Shown here: piece after piece, positions 43,136 to 51,804 of the stretch
Position numbering within the stretch: position 1 is the stretch's first letter
Layout of the letters: every line of letters begins with the position of its first letter
Assembly (NCBI GenBank): GCA_964467985.1
Contig: CAYXTP010000010.1
Coordinates: 97,620 to 161,619 of the forward strand
Direction: 5' to 3'
DNA: 64,000 bases
DNA from: GCA-2720975 sp964467985
GTDB lineage: Bacteria > Planctomycetota > UBA1135 > GCA-002686595
The notes under the pieces: generated by a model
The model's input: only the letters and a program-made list of their open reading frames with translations
The model's database searches: none
Told to the model about the DNA's origin: nothing
Program-made: the position numbers and the translations under genes

Positions 43136-44278
43136 TCAACTCAGAAGTTGGCGAGCAATTACAAGTCTTTGAATATCGGTAGCGCCCTCGTAGATCTCCG
43201 TGATGCGTGCATCACGGAACAAGCGTTCAACGTGGAAGTCATCTGTGTAACCAGCGCCCCCGTGGATCTGCAGGCACTCGTCGGCGCAGAAATTGGCTGT
43301 CGTTGAGGCCGCCAACTTGGCCTGGGCCGCCTGCATGCCGCAGGGCTGCCCCTTGTCCCGCAACCAGGCGGCCCTGTGGGTCAGCAAGCGGGCGCCTTCG
43401 AGGCGCGTGGCCATGTCTGCCAGCTTCCACTGGATGGCCTGGAAACGCCCGATGGGCTGTCCGAACTGCTCTCGTTCCGCGGCGTAGCGCAGCGAGGCGT
43501 CCAGGCAGGCCTGGCCGATGCCCAGTGACTGGGCGGCGATTCCGATCCGTCCGCCATCCAGGGTATCCATGGCGATAGGGAAGCCCCGGTTCAGCTCTCC
43601 GAGCAACGCGCCCGCTGGGACACGGCAGTTCTCAAAAACGAGCTCGGTGGTTGACGAGCCGCGCAGGCCCGTCTTCTTCTCTTTCTTACCGACGCGGTAG
43701 CCTGGGGTCTTGGCGTCGATCAGGAAAGCGCTGATGCCGCGCGCCTTGTGAGCGTCCGGGTCGGTGCGGAAGTAGCCCAGCACCAAACCAGCCTGTTCAC
43801 CCGTGGTGACAAACAGTTTCGTGCCGTTCAGCACCCACTCGTCCCCGTCCTTGACAGCCGTGCTACTGAGAGCCGCAGCATCGGAACCGGCACCGGCTTC
43901 GGTCAGGGAATAGGCCCCGATGACTTCGCCGGTCGCCAGCTTAGAGAGCCACTGATCCTTTTGGGCCTCGGTCCCGAACTTGGAGATCGGTGTGCAAACC
44001 AGACTGGCATGCACGGAGAGGGTCACCCCAACCGACGCGCAGGCGTGGTTCACTTCTTCTAGAACGATCGCGAGCCCCAAGCTGCCTGCGTCGAATCCGC
44101 CGTAGGCCTCGGGCACGGTCAGCCCCCATAGGCCGAGCTCCCCCATCATCCCGAACAGATCGGGGTCAATGCGTTCGTCTCGATCGTGCTGGGTGGCGCG
44201 GGGCGCGAGTTCGTTGGTCGCGAAATCGCGCGCCATGTCACGAATGATGCGCTGCTCTTCTTGGAGTTCAAAATCCAT
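43136..44278 (-). CDS. Acyl-CoA dehydrogenase (paralogue 2)
   Basis: A 380-residue acyl-CoA dehydrogenase of the butyryl-CoA (short-chain) type. AYSLTEAGAGSDAAA (flavin binding), LQIHGGAGYTDDFHVER (FAD pyrophosphate contact) and YEGATDIQRLVIAR with the catalytic Glu. The N terminus MDFELQEEQRIIRD starts at once with the alpha-helical domain. It precedes the HTH gene and follows the 3-hydroxyacyl-CoA dehydrogenase gene (43 bases). Two such enzymes in one operon suggest different chain-length or branched-chain preferences. Confidence 0.94.
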   Translation of the reverse strand: MDFELQEEQRIIRDMARDFATNELAPRATQHDRDERIDPDLFGMMGELGLWGLTVPEAYGGFDAGSLGLAIVLEEVNHACASVGVTLSVHASLVCTPISKFGTEAQKDQWLSKLATGEVIGAYSLTEAGAGSDAAALSSTAVKDGDEWVLNGTKLFVTTGEQAGLVLGYFRTDPDAHKARGISAFLIDAKTPGYRVGKKEKKTGLRGSSTTELVFENCRVPAGALLGELNRGFPIAMDTLDGGRIGIAAQSLGIGQACLDASLRYAAEREQFGQPIGRFQAIQWKLADMATRLEGARLLTHRAAWLRDKGQPCGMQAAQAKLAASTTANFCADECLQIHGGAGYTDDFHVERLFRDARITEIYEGATDIQRLVIARQLLS

Positions 44279-44321
44279 GGTTGGTCAGAATATGCTCGTC
44301 CGCGTGTTGTTCGCGGCTGTG

Positions 44322-45179
44322 CTAGTAGTCGTAGAAGCCCTTGCCGCTCTTGCGACCCAGGTGTCCGGCCGCGACCATGCGCCTCAACAGCGGGCAAGGC
44401 CTGTACTTACTGTCCCCAAGGCCGCTGTGCAGGACATCCATGATGGCCAGGCACACGTCGAGTCCAATCAGATCCGCGAGGGTGAGCGGCCCCATGGGGT
44501 GGGCCATGCCCAGTTTCATGACCGTGTCAATCCCCTCCCGATCGGCCACGCCCTCCATCAAGCAGAACACGGCCTCGTTGATCATCGGCATCAGCACGCG
44601 GTTGGCGACAAACCCCGGATAGTCGTTTGCTTCAACCGGCGTCTTGCCCAATGCGGTCGAGCTCTCCATCACACGCCGTGTCACCTCGTCACTGGTAGCC
44701 TGCCCGCGGATTACCTCCACGAGCTTCATCAGCGGCACCGGGTTCATGAAGTGCATCCCGATGACCTGTTCGGGCCTCTTGGTGGCTGAAGCGATCTTGG
44801 TGATCGAAATCGATGACGTGTTGGAAGCCAGAACCGCCTCGGGAATCGCAATCGTGTCGAGCTCACTGAATACCGCAGTCTTCACATCTTCGCGCTCGAC
44901 AATGGCTTCAACAACGAGGGTCTGATCGGTGATGGCTGCCAATTCGCTCGCGCCCCGCAAACGAGCCAGGGCTGCATCGGCATCCCCCTGACTGATGCGT
45001 TCCTTCGAGACCATGCGTCCTAGGTTCTTCTCGATGGTCTGCTGCCCGTTCGATAGGGCCTCGACGTTTGTGTCGACGAGTAAGACGTCCGCGCCGCCTG
45101 CGGCAAAGACCTGGGCAATGCCGTTGCCCATGGTGCCCGCACCGATCACCGCGACGTTTGTGAAATGAAGTTCAGACAT
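44322..45179 (-). CDS. 3-hydroxybutyryl-CoA dehydrogenase (paralogue 2)
   Basis: A 285-residue enzyme. AVIGAGTMGNGIAQVF (about 9-24) is the NAD-binding motif, IGMHFMNPVPLMKLVEV contains the catalytic His, and ANDYPGFVANRVLMPM starts the C-terminal dimerisation domain; ends GRKSGKGFYDY. It is a paralogue of 27022-27915. The start at 45179 (MSELHF) is preferred over 45188. The thiolase gene upstream ends 9 bases before it, consistent with a single transcript. Confidence 0.94.
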   Translation of the reverse strand: MSELHFTNVAVIGAGTMGNGIAQVFAAGGADVLLVDTNVEALSNGQQTIEKNLGRMVSKERISQGDADAALARLRGASELAAITDQTLVVEAIVEREDVKTAVFSELDTIAIPEAVLASNTSSISITKIASATKRPEQVIGMHFMNPVPLMKLVEVIRGQATSDEVTRRVMESSTALGKTPVEANDYPGFVANRVLMPMINEAVFCLMEGVADREGIDTVMKLGMAHPMGPLTLADLIGLDVCLAIMDVLHSGLGDSKYRPCPLLRRMVAAGHLGRKSGKGFYDY

Positions 45180-45188
45180 GGAAGTCAA

Positions 45189-46370
45189 TCAGGCCCGCTC
45201 GACAGCGAGAGAAACGGCGTTGCCTCCACCTAGGCAGAGCGAGGCCATGCCCGTCTTGGCGTCGCGCTGCTGCATGGCGTGCAGCAGGGTGACAAGGATG
45301 CGTGCCCCCGATGCGCCGATGGGATGTCCCAAGGCCACGGCTCCACCGTTCACATTGATGCGTTGCGGATCGAGGTCCAATTGGCGCTGCAGCGCGATGG
45401 CGGCTACGGAGAAGGCCTCATTGATCTCGTGTAGGTCGTAGTCTCCCGGAGCCTTGCCGTCCTTCTGAGCACAGCCTTGAATCGACTCCTGGGGAGCCAT
45501 CATGACCCACTCGGGGGCGCAACCTCCGGTGTTGTAGGCGCGGATGGTTGCAAGCGGCGTCACTTTGAGTGCTTGAGCCCGCTCGGCGCTCATCACAAGC
45601 AAAGCCGCGGCTCCATCATTGATGGACGAAGCGTTGCCTGCCGTGACGCTGCCCTCTTTCTTGAAAGCGGGACGCAGTCCGGAGAGGCCCTCGGGGGTCA
45701 TCCCCAGCCGGATGCTCTCATCCCGGTTGAACGAAACGGGATCACCCTTGCGTTGAGGCACGTCGATGGCAAAGCGTTCAGCATCAAAACGCCCGGCACC
45801 GGTGGCCTCTTCGGCTCGGTTGTGGCTGGTGGAGGCGAAGGCGTCCTGCTCCTCACGCGTGATCTCGAATTTCTCCGCAACGAGTTCACCCGTGATGCCC
45901 ATGTGAAAGTCGTTGTATACGTCCCACAAACCGTCTTGCACCATCGAGTCAATCAGCTTGGCGTGACCGAGCCGAGCACCGGTGCGCGCCGCGGGCATCA
46001 AGTAGGGCGCGCCGGACATACTCTCCATTCCGCCTGCGAGCACACACTCCGCATCGCCGGCGCGAATCGCTTGGGCGGCGAGCATGACGGCCTTGAGGCC
46101 CGATCCGCAGACCTTGTTGATGGTCAGCGAACCGACGCGGTCGGGCACACCTGCCGCCCGGGCTACCTGACGCGCGGGGTTCTGACCGGCACCGGCCGTG
46201 AGAACGTTGCCGAAGATGACTTCATCGACCGCGCCGGCTTCCACTCCCGCCCGGCGCAGGGCCTCAGCCGCCGCGAGTGCCCCAAGCTGGGGGGCCGTGA
46301 ACTTCGCGAGGGTGCCCTGGAAGTTACCAATCGGGGTTCTGCAGGCACTGGCAATGACAACGTCGCGCAT
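45189..46370 (-). CDS. Acetyl-CoA acetyltransferase (thiolase), first gene of the second acyl-CoA run
   Basis: A 393-residue thiolase with NKVCGSGLKA (active-site Cys), GGAVALGHPIGASGAR (catalytic His) and CLGGGN (second Cys). The start at 46370 (MRDVVIASACRTPIG) is used because a longer frame to 46451 has no homology. It heads the run thiolase - 3-hydroxyacyl-CoA dehydrogenase - acyl-CoA dehydrogenase - HTH - acyl-CoA dehydrogenase. There is no enoyl-CoA hydratase in this run, but one is at 24641. Confidence 0.94.
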   Translation of the reverse strand: MRDVVIASACRTPIGNFQGTLAKFTAPQLGALAAAEALRRAGVEAGAVDEVIFGNVLTAGAGQNPARQVARAAGVPDRVGSLTINKVCGSGLKAVMLAAQAIRAGDAECVLAGGMESMSGAPYLMPAARTGARLGHAKLIDSMVQDGLWDVYNDFHMGITGELVAEKFEITREEQDAFASTSHNRAEEATGAGRFDAERFAIDVPQRKGDPVSFNRDESIRLGMTPEGLSGLRPAFKKEGSVTAGNASSINDGAAALLVMSAERAQALKVTPLATIRAYNTGGCAPEWVMMAPQESIQGCAQKDGKAPGDYDLHEINEAFSVAAIALQRQLDLDPQRINVNGGAVALGHPIGASGARILVTLLHAMQQRDAKTGMASLCLGGGNAVSLAVERA

Positions 46371-46788
46371 GGGATTGGAACCTGTCGGAGGGGGGACGCT
46401 GTGGAACTCGAATAGAGCCCTGGAGCCCCGGGGCGCGCCCCAGCTGGGCACTGAATTTGGGGCAACACACTAGCGCCGGCCGGGACGCGATGACAGTACA
46501 GAAGGGTGTAAATTTAGTCCAACTTCGTCCCTATTGGGGGTCAGCTAGGGACTCGGGCGGAGACTACAGCCGGTGCAAGTGTTGGGGTTTCGAGGGGCGC
46601 GCGAGCCCCTGAGGGGCAGTCTGTTGGGATCCTCCCTGACAGGCGGCTGCGTTGTGGGCCCCCATCCACAACCCCCGCCCGCCTCGGGGAAGACGCCCCG
46701 CAATCCCGCGAGTTGCATCCCTCACCCCAAGAACCTATCTCCTACCTATAGGATCGGCCCTGTCGCCGCCTCCTGGGGAACGCAAACA
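46371..46788. other. Divergent intergenic region upstream of the sigma/CHAT operon
   Basis: About 418 bases between the thiolase and the ECF sigma factor. An in-frame extension of the sigma gene back to 46573 exists, but it is rich in Pro and Gly and lacks homology. I see no convincing promoter. An ECF-type promoter upstream of the sigma gene would be expected if it regulates itself. Confidence 0.45.
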
Positions 46789-47367
46789 GTGGAAGAGTAC
46801 CAACTCGTACAAGGGCTTCGAGATCGCGAGGAGGAGGCCGTCAAGGCCTTCCTCGAGCGCTATCGTTCGCTGTTCTACCACTGCATAGGGCACTTCGAGT
46901 CCGACCCCAGTGCCCGTGAGGACCTGTACCAAGACCTGGTCGTGTATGTGCTCGAACGCCTGGATCGCGGCACGTTCGACCCCGAGAAAGGCTCCTTTGG
47001 AACTTGGCTCTACAGGGTGGCCTGGTGTCGCTGCGTCGACCTGAAACGCCGCCAGAGCACCTGCAATCGCCCACGGCCGGCCGCGGGCGGGGACGAAGTA
47101 CCGGACCGTGAAGACGACACTCCTGGTCCCGATGAGCGCGCAGGAATAGGCGAAATCGGCGACATGGTGCGCGCGGCCATGGGGCTTCTGACCCCGGAGG
47201 AACAGGCGCTACTCAACCTGCGCTTTGTCGATGGCGAGACGATGGGGTCCATTTCACGGGACCTGAGCATCTCTCTGGAGCAGACCAAGTATCGCCTGCG
47301 CAAGGCTGTGGTGAGCATGCGCAAGGTCTTGCTCAACCAGTATGCTTTCGAGGAGGTTGCCGAATGA
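46789..47367 (+). CDS. ECF-type RNA polymerase sigma factor
   Basis: A 192-residue sigma factor from a GTG at 46789. Region 2 is near residues 15-80 (FLERYRSLFYHCIGHF ... REDLYQDLVVYVLERL ... FGTWLYRVAWCRCVDLKRRQ). Region 4 covers about 120-185 (LLTPEEQALLNLRFVDGETMGSI ... SISLEQTKYRLRKAVVSMRK). The linker between is acidic (DEVPDREDD). A GGGGA upstream of the GTG could be a ribosome-binding site. The stop overlaps the start of the anti-sigma gene by 4 bases, so translation is coupled. Its target promoters are unknown. Likely role: transcription of the operon that includes the CHAT protease. Confidence 0.9.
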   Translation: MEEYQLVQGLRDREEEAVKAFLERYRSLFYHCIGHFESDPSAREDLYQDLVVYVLERLDRGTFDPEKGSFGTWLYRVAWCRCVDLKRRQSTCNRPRPAAGGDEVPDREDDTPGPDERAGIGEIGDMVRAAMGLLTPEEQALLNLRFVDGETMGSISRDLSISLEQTKYRLRKAVVSMRKVLLNQYAFEEVAE

Positions 47368-48500
47368 GCCACCCCGAACCTCGACCCGACAAGAATCGTC
47401 CCAAGATTGGGAAGAAATCGGACCCCATGGCCGCCTGGGATGCGGAGACGCGGTTAGCCATGGATTCCCTAAACAATGGAAAAGGCCCCTTGCCCGCAGG
47501 GGATGATCCCGCTGTGACCGAATTGCTCGCCCATTGGGACGAGTTGCCCGAAGAAGGCCTAGCCAACCTCACGGCTCACCCGGTCCACGGTCCTCGATTG
47601 GAAATGCTGCGAGCGTCACAAGACTGGCTTGAGGGCCAGCTCGAGGACGCCGGCGACTGTCCCCCCGCAGAAGTGCTTTACGACTTCGCCCGCGGCCCGG
47701 GCTCCGTCAGCCTGGAGCGTCAACAGCACCTGGACGTACTGGATCACCTCACCCACTGTGGTGAGTGCGCGGCGCTGGTCGACTCCCTGGAGTCCTCCCC
47801 CCCGGTCCCCCTGGATTCCACCTTTGATCCGGACAGCGTCACCGAGATGGCCTCGATCCACTCGATTGACGAAGAGTCTAGGTCGCAGTCGACCGATGAG
47901 CACGAGTGGCAGGCTGAACGCCCCATCCGAGTCATGCGGCGTTGGATTCCGATCGCCGCCTCCTTGGCTGCACTCTCCGGCGGATTGATGTTCTTCCACG
48001 GTTCCGGGACCAACCAGAGCCTGCCCGCCTATCCGCTGCTACGCGGGGAAGCCCAAGGCAGCTTGCTCTTCCCGCGCGGGCCCGTCCTGCTCGGCCCCGA
48101 AGACCCGGACCTGTTCTTTGAAGTGAACCCGGTGCCGGAAGCCGATGGCTATTCGATCATGCTGAAATCGCACTCGGGCGGCGCCTTCTCCGAGGGAACT
48201 GTCATTGCGCGCCTCAGCGGCGTTACCCCTGGTCTGCACCTCTACGAAGACATCCCCGCGGGTCACTACACCTGGGAAGCCCAGGCCAGCGTGAACGGAC
48301 TCGAACAACCCCTCGGCGCACGCGACTTTGAAGTTCGCGAAGATGCCGATCTCAAGCAAGCACTGACGGAGCAAGACGCTTACGAGCGCGTCCGCTCTCT
48401 GCACGCAGCGGGTTATTGGACGGACGCCCGTGCGGCTGCTCGCAAGCTGCCCCCTGGCAGCCAGCGTGCCTCCTACCTGGAATCGAGCCCCGGACGCTAG
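47364..48500 (+). CDS. Zinc-binding anti-sigma factor, single-pass membrane protein
   Basis: A 378-residue protein. The cytoplasmic N-terminal half has a ZAS-type motif HLTHCGEC (His128-x3-Cys132-x2-Cys135), the zinc site that in anti-sigma domains clamps the sigma factor. A transmembrane helix follows at about 194-212 (WIPIAASLAALSGGLMFF), then an extracytoplasmic domain (213-378) of beta-rich character with FFEVNPVPEADGYSIML and ending in a helical tail. It overlaps the sigma gene by 4 bases and is followed after 5 bases by the CHAT gene. The outer domain resembles a fibronectin-like or sensor module; its signal is unknown. Confidence 0.85.
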   Translation: MSHPEPRPDKNRPKIGKKSDPMAAWDAETRLAMDSLNNGKGPLPAGDDPAVTELLAHWDELPEEGLANLTAHPVHGPRLEMLRASQDWLEGQLEDAGDCPPAEVLYDFARGPGSVSLERQQHLDVLDHLTHCGECAALVDSLESSPPVPLDSTFDPDSVTEMASIHSIDEESRSQSTDEHEWQAERPIRVMRRWIPIAASLAALSGGLMFFHGSGTNQSLPAYPLLRGEAQGSLLFPRGPVLLGPEDPDLFFEVNPVPEADGYSIMLKSHSGGAFSEGTVIARLSGVTPGLHLYEDIPAGHYTWEAQASVNGLEQPLGARDFEVREDADLKQALTEQDAYERVRSLHAAGYWTDARAAARKLPPGSQRASYLESSPGR

Positions 48501-48505
48501 CCCGC

Positions 48506-50980
48506 ATGCCCTCCCAGTGGTTGTCCGCCCGAATCCCTAGGGGATTGCTGGGCGGAGGGCTGCTGAGCCGCCTGGCTCCTGCACTCCTGGCGGCCCTCGT
48601 GGTCTGGACACCCACTGGCCTGGCCCAGCAATCGCGCCCCGCGGCGCGCGAACTGACGGAGTTCATTCGAACCCTGTCCGCCCTGCGCGCAGGCGACCAA
48701 ACCGTTTCGGGGCAACTGCTCGAACAGGCCGAAATCCTGTGCGTGGACTTCGCGCGCTGCGACACCCTGGCCGTCGCACGCTACTACCTGAGTCTGAACC
48801 CGGCTGACCTGGCACAGGGGCTCCAAGCGGAACAGAGCTACCTAGCCACGCGTCGACGGGTGGTGTTGGCCGGGCGCGGCGAACTCCCTGAGGGCAGCGA
48901 CTGGCCCACGGAACGGGCCGCTCTGTACGCGGAACTCGCCGCCCTTGCGGCGGTGGTTGAAGAGCAGGGGGACGTGGTGCCTGCCGCTCAGAGCTACGCC
49001 CTGTTGGCACGCCTGGAGCTCTCTGAATTGGAGCAGAACCTGGACTGGTCCGGCGAACGCAGCCAACAGTTGTTTGGCCTCGTCTCCACACACGTCGACC
49101 GCAGCCTGGCCCTGTTTGAACGCGCTGGCCAGGTCACTCCACGACTCGAGCCCTTGTGGCTAAGCGGCAAGCTCGCACGCGTCCATTCCGAACTCGGTCG
49201 CGCCCAGGGGATCTTTGAGGATTGCTTGAAACTCGCAAGGGATGTGGGGAGGGTTGAGTATCAAGAACGAGCCCTCAAGGGCTTGGTGGCCCTAGCCAGG
49301 GATGCAGGCGACCTGCGAGAAGTCGATGAATACCTGGCTAGCTGGGCTCGCCTCGTTTCCCCCAGTGACAGCTGGGATCTGGCGCGCGAGCACGCCACCC
49401 GACTGCTCGCTGATGATCGCGCGGAATCGGCCCTCGCTTTCTTGGCCAGCAATGCACCCACACAGGCGGCGCAACTATCCCAATGGCGCGGCTTGCTCGC
49501 CGTGGGCTACCTGCGTACCGGCGACCGAGTTTCGGCAAGGCGCGAGATCCTCGCCCTCGGTTCCGAGTCCAGCACGGTGAACTCCCTTGCCCGTGCCGCC
49601 CTGGCCCTTGTTGAGGGCAATCCCGAACTAGTGCGCGAGCTGCTCGGGAATTCCGAGCAGAGGGCCCATTGGTCTGCTCAGCGGCAAGTGGAGGCCGCCG
49701 CACTGATCGGCGAGAGCTGGTTGGACTCCGGTCAGCCGAGCAAGGCCCTGCCCCACCTGCAGGGTGCCCTGGAAGTCGCGCGACAGCGCGGGCGCCTGGT
49801 AGACGATGGCAGTGGGAGCATCGTGGGCGAGTGGGTGGGACTGCACGCGGTCACTCTCTTGGCTCGAGCCCATGCCGAACTTGGGGACCCTTTGGCCGCG
49901 GCTCAGGTCATCGAAGACAACCAGTCCCGGCGCCTGCGACCGGCCGAGAGCCGCCTTTCCATCGAGGAATTGCGCACCTGGGCCAGCCGATTTGATCGCG
50001 GCCTGGTTACCTTCGCCGTGAGTGCGGACTTCACCGTTGTGGTCTGGATCGACGCCAGTGGACGAGCGACCGCCAGCACCCGGCCCCTGGGGCGACGGAG
50101 CCTGCAGGGTGCCGTTCGCAGACTGCGCGAAGCCGTGATTTCCGGCGACTTGCAGCGTGCCCGGTCGCTCGGCCAGGAGATCGCCGCCGCCCTACTGCCG
50201 AGCGAGTTGCTCGACCATCTGGGCACTGGAAACCCGGACGAACGCGCCCTGTTCCTGCTGCACGGCCCGCTCGAAGCCTTGCCCATCACCTTGCTGGGAG
50301 TAAACGGAGATTGGCTCGACGAGAGACTAACTCCCTTGGTCTTGCCCGGCTTGCCGCTAGGCGAAGCGGCCGACCCTCTGACCGCCGACGCCGACTGGAA
50401 TCTAATGGGAAGCCCACTGGGGGGAGAGAATCGCGAGGCCCTGCTTCCGGGCGCTGCTCGCGAGCTTGCCCAGTTGAGCCGCATGCACTCGACCGCAAGT
50501 CTCTACACGGGCACCGCCTTTGTACGCTCGGCATTGTTGGCGGCAATGGAGGGCGAGCAACCCCTGCACGTGGCCACGCACTTGGTACGCGCGCCGGATT
50601 GTGGACAAGGACGCCTGGCGCCGGTGGGCTTGCTGCTCAGTGACGGGGATGTGTTTTGCTCCGAGGAAATCTTGCGCGTCGGGCCGCGCCTACCCTTGGT
50701 CGTCCTGGCCGCATGTGAAACCGCTGGTGGGCGTACGATCGATGCAGAGGGAGCCCACGGCGTGGCACGCGCATTCTTGGAGGCCGGCACCCGAGATCTC
50801 TTGGTCACCCTGTGGCCGATTTCGGACTCCGCCGCCCAGGCCTTTGCAGAGGCCTACCACGGGAATTTGAAGACGGGATTCGACCCGGCCGCAGCGGCTC
50901 AGATGGCGCGCAAGCACCTTCGCGACCTGGGTTACGGACCCCAGGATTGGGCGGCTTTTAGGGCCATGGGCCGCGAATAG
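48506..50980 (+). CDS. Secreted or membrane-bound CHAT (caspase-like) protease with helical repeat domain
   Basis: An 824-residue protein from ATG 48506. Signal peptide or anchor at about 18-40 (LLSRLAPALLAALVVWTPTGLA). Residues about 60-510 are helical and TPR-like (for example SKALPHLQGALEVARQRGRLVDDGSGSIV). The C-terminal CHAT domain (about 520-824) has the catalytic His in LHVATH (His692) and the Cys in VVLAACETAGG (Cys737), the caspase-like dyad. The upstream genes encode an ECF sigma factor and its zinc anti-sigma factor, 5 bases away, so all three probably form one operon. Substrate and trigger are unknown; the signal peptide puts it outside the cytoplasm, unlike cytoplasmic CHAT effectors. 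Confidence 0.85.
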   Translation: MPSQWLSARIPRGLLGGGLLSRLAPALLAALVVWTPTGLAQQSRPAARELTEFIRTLSALRAGDQTVSGQLLEQAEILCVDFARCDTLAVARYYLSLNPADLAQGLQAEQSYLATRRRVVLAGRGELPEGSDWPTERAALYAELAALAAVVEEQGDVVPAAQSYALLARLELSELEQNLDWSGERSQQLFGLVSTHVDRSLALFERAGQVTPRLEPLWLSGKLARVHSELGRAQGIFEDCLKLARDVGRVEYQERALKGLVALARDAGDLREVDEYLASWARLVSPSDSWDLAREHATRLLADDRAESALAFLASNAPTQAAQLSQWRGLLAVGYLRTGDRVSARREILALGSESSTVNSLARAALALVEGNPELVRELLGNSEQRAHWSAQRQVEAAALIGESWLDSGQPSKALPHLQGALEVARQRGRLVDDGSGSIVGEWVGLHAVTLLARAHAELGDPLAAAQVIEDNQSRRLRPAESRLSIEELRTWASRFDRGLVTFAVSADFTVVVWIDASGRATASTRPLGRRSLQGAVRRLREAVISGDLQRARSLGQEIAAALLPSELLDHLGTGNPDERALFLLHGPLEALPITLLGVNGDWLDERLTPLVLPGLPLGEAADPLTADADWNLMGSPLGGENREALLPGAARELAQLSRMHSTASLYTGTAFVRSALLAAMEGEQPLHVATHLVRAPDCGQGRLAPVGLLLSDGDVFCSEEILRVGPRLPLVVLAACETAGGRTIDAEGAHGVARAFLEAGTRDLLVTLWPISDSAAQAFAEAYHGNLKTGFDPAAAAQMARKHLRDLGYGPQDWAAFRAMGRE

Positions 50981-50998
50981 GCCCCCTTCGAGGGGGGC
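50981..50998 (+). terminator. GC-rich hairpin after the CHAT gene
   Basis: GCCCCCT, loop TCG, AGGGGGGC form a strong stem directly after the stop codon. No T-run follows, so it may be an mRNA 3' end stabiliser or a weak terminator rather than a canonical one. Confidence 0.4.
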
Positions 50999-51088
50999 GA
51001 GTCCTAGTTCGGGAATCTGACGGACCGGGCTCAAGGTACGCCCACGCCGAGGCCGATACGGCCCTGCCGCGAATTTTTTTACCGCCGG

Positions 51089-51095
51089 TAGGAGA
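51089..51095 (+). promoter_or_regulatory. Strong Shine-Dalgarno for the small secreted protein
   Basis: TAGGAGA lies 5 bases before the ATG at 51101. It is one of the few clear Shine-Dalgarno sequences I see in the window, where most starts lack one, and it marks this start confidently. Confidence 0.8.
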
Positions 51096-51100
51096 CCATC

Positions 51101-51667
51101 ATGATCGCTACGGCCCTGTGCGCCCTCGCTTGCCAAGTTACGACCCCCACCCTGCCCCAGGCCCTCGAGCAGGCGCAGGTGGAGACACTCATTCAGGTGA
51201 GCACAACGGAGTTCACGTTCAATAATATTTCTACTCTGCCCCAACTCCTAGTCGTTGGAGACGCTGAGTTTGGCGCCACAGGCACTTCGCAGATTGCGCC
51301 TGGCGAGTCGGTCACTTACCCCTTCCCCGGTGGAATTGTTGACGGCCTCTTGATCGAAGTCATCACGATGGACACAGAGAACTGGCGGAACACCGGTGCC
51401 TTGGAATTGTCCAGCGTGCTGCAGGCAGATGATGGCGCGCTCTGGATTCAGAACGCAGAGACTTTCTCTGTGGGTTGGACAACAGTGCTGGGTGAACTGC
51501 AACACGAAGCACCGATCACCGGACTCCTGTCCGAGGCGTACATCGCCGCCCACGCGGGCCTCTTGAACTACGAGGAACTCGCCAGCATGCACATCCCCGT
51601 GCCCATTCCTGGTGACGACACGGACGGTCCTCCCGTCGTGGAAGACGATCCGCTGCCCGTCGTGTAG
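51101..51667 (+). CDS. Small secreted protein of unknown function downstream of the CHAT operon
   Basis: A 188-residue protein I do not recognise. A short hydrophobic N terminus (MIATALCALACQVTTP) suggests a signal peptide, possibly a lipoprotein with Cys at position 8 or 11. The middle part is beta-rich (LIQVSTTEFTFNNISTL, IAPGESVTYPFPGGIVDG), and the C-terminal tail is rich in Pro and Asp (PGDDTDGPPVVEDDP). It has a strong ribosome-binding site and its own terminator, so it is probably a separate unit from the CHAT operon. Codon use looks like that of its neighbours. No close homologues come to mind. Confidence 0.65.
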   Translation: MIATALCALACQVTTPTLPQALEQAQVETLIQVSTTEFTFNNISTLPQLLVVGDAEFGATGTSQIAPGESVTYPFPGGIVDGLLIEVITMDTENWRNTGALELSSVLQADDGALWIQNAETFSVGWTTVLGELQHEAPITGLLSEAYIAAHAGLLNYEELASMHIPVPIPGDDTDGPPVVEDDPLPVV

Positions 51668-51718
51668 GTACGCGCAAGAACGAGAACAGAAGAGAGACTG
51701 AAGAAGAGAGACGCAGAG

Positions 51719-51752
51719 GGAGGGTGCTCAGGCACTCTCCTTCTTCGTTTTC
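51719..51752 (+). terminator. Intrinsic terminator after the small secreted protein
   Basis: Stem GGAGGGTGC (51719-51727), loop TCAG, GCACTCTCC (51732-51740), with one G-T pair, then TTCTTCGTTTTC. A plausible rho-independent terminator for the 51101 gene. Confidence 0.75.
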
Positions 51753-51804
51753 TGAGCAGAGCGGCTAGCCCGCAAGGTCCCGGGCACTGGCTGGGACCCA
51801 ACCT

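Noticed and set aside
46573..46788. N-terminal extension of the ECF sigma factor
   Set aside because: Pro/Gly-rich, no homology; sigma region 2 starts just after the GTG at 46789.
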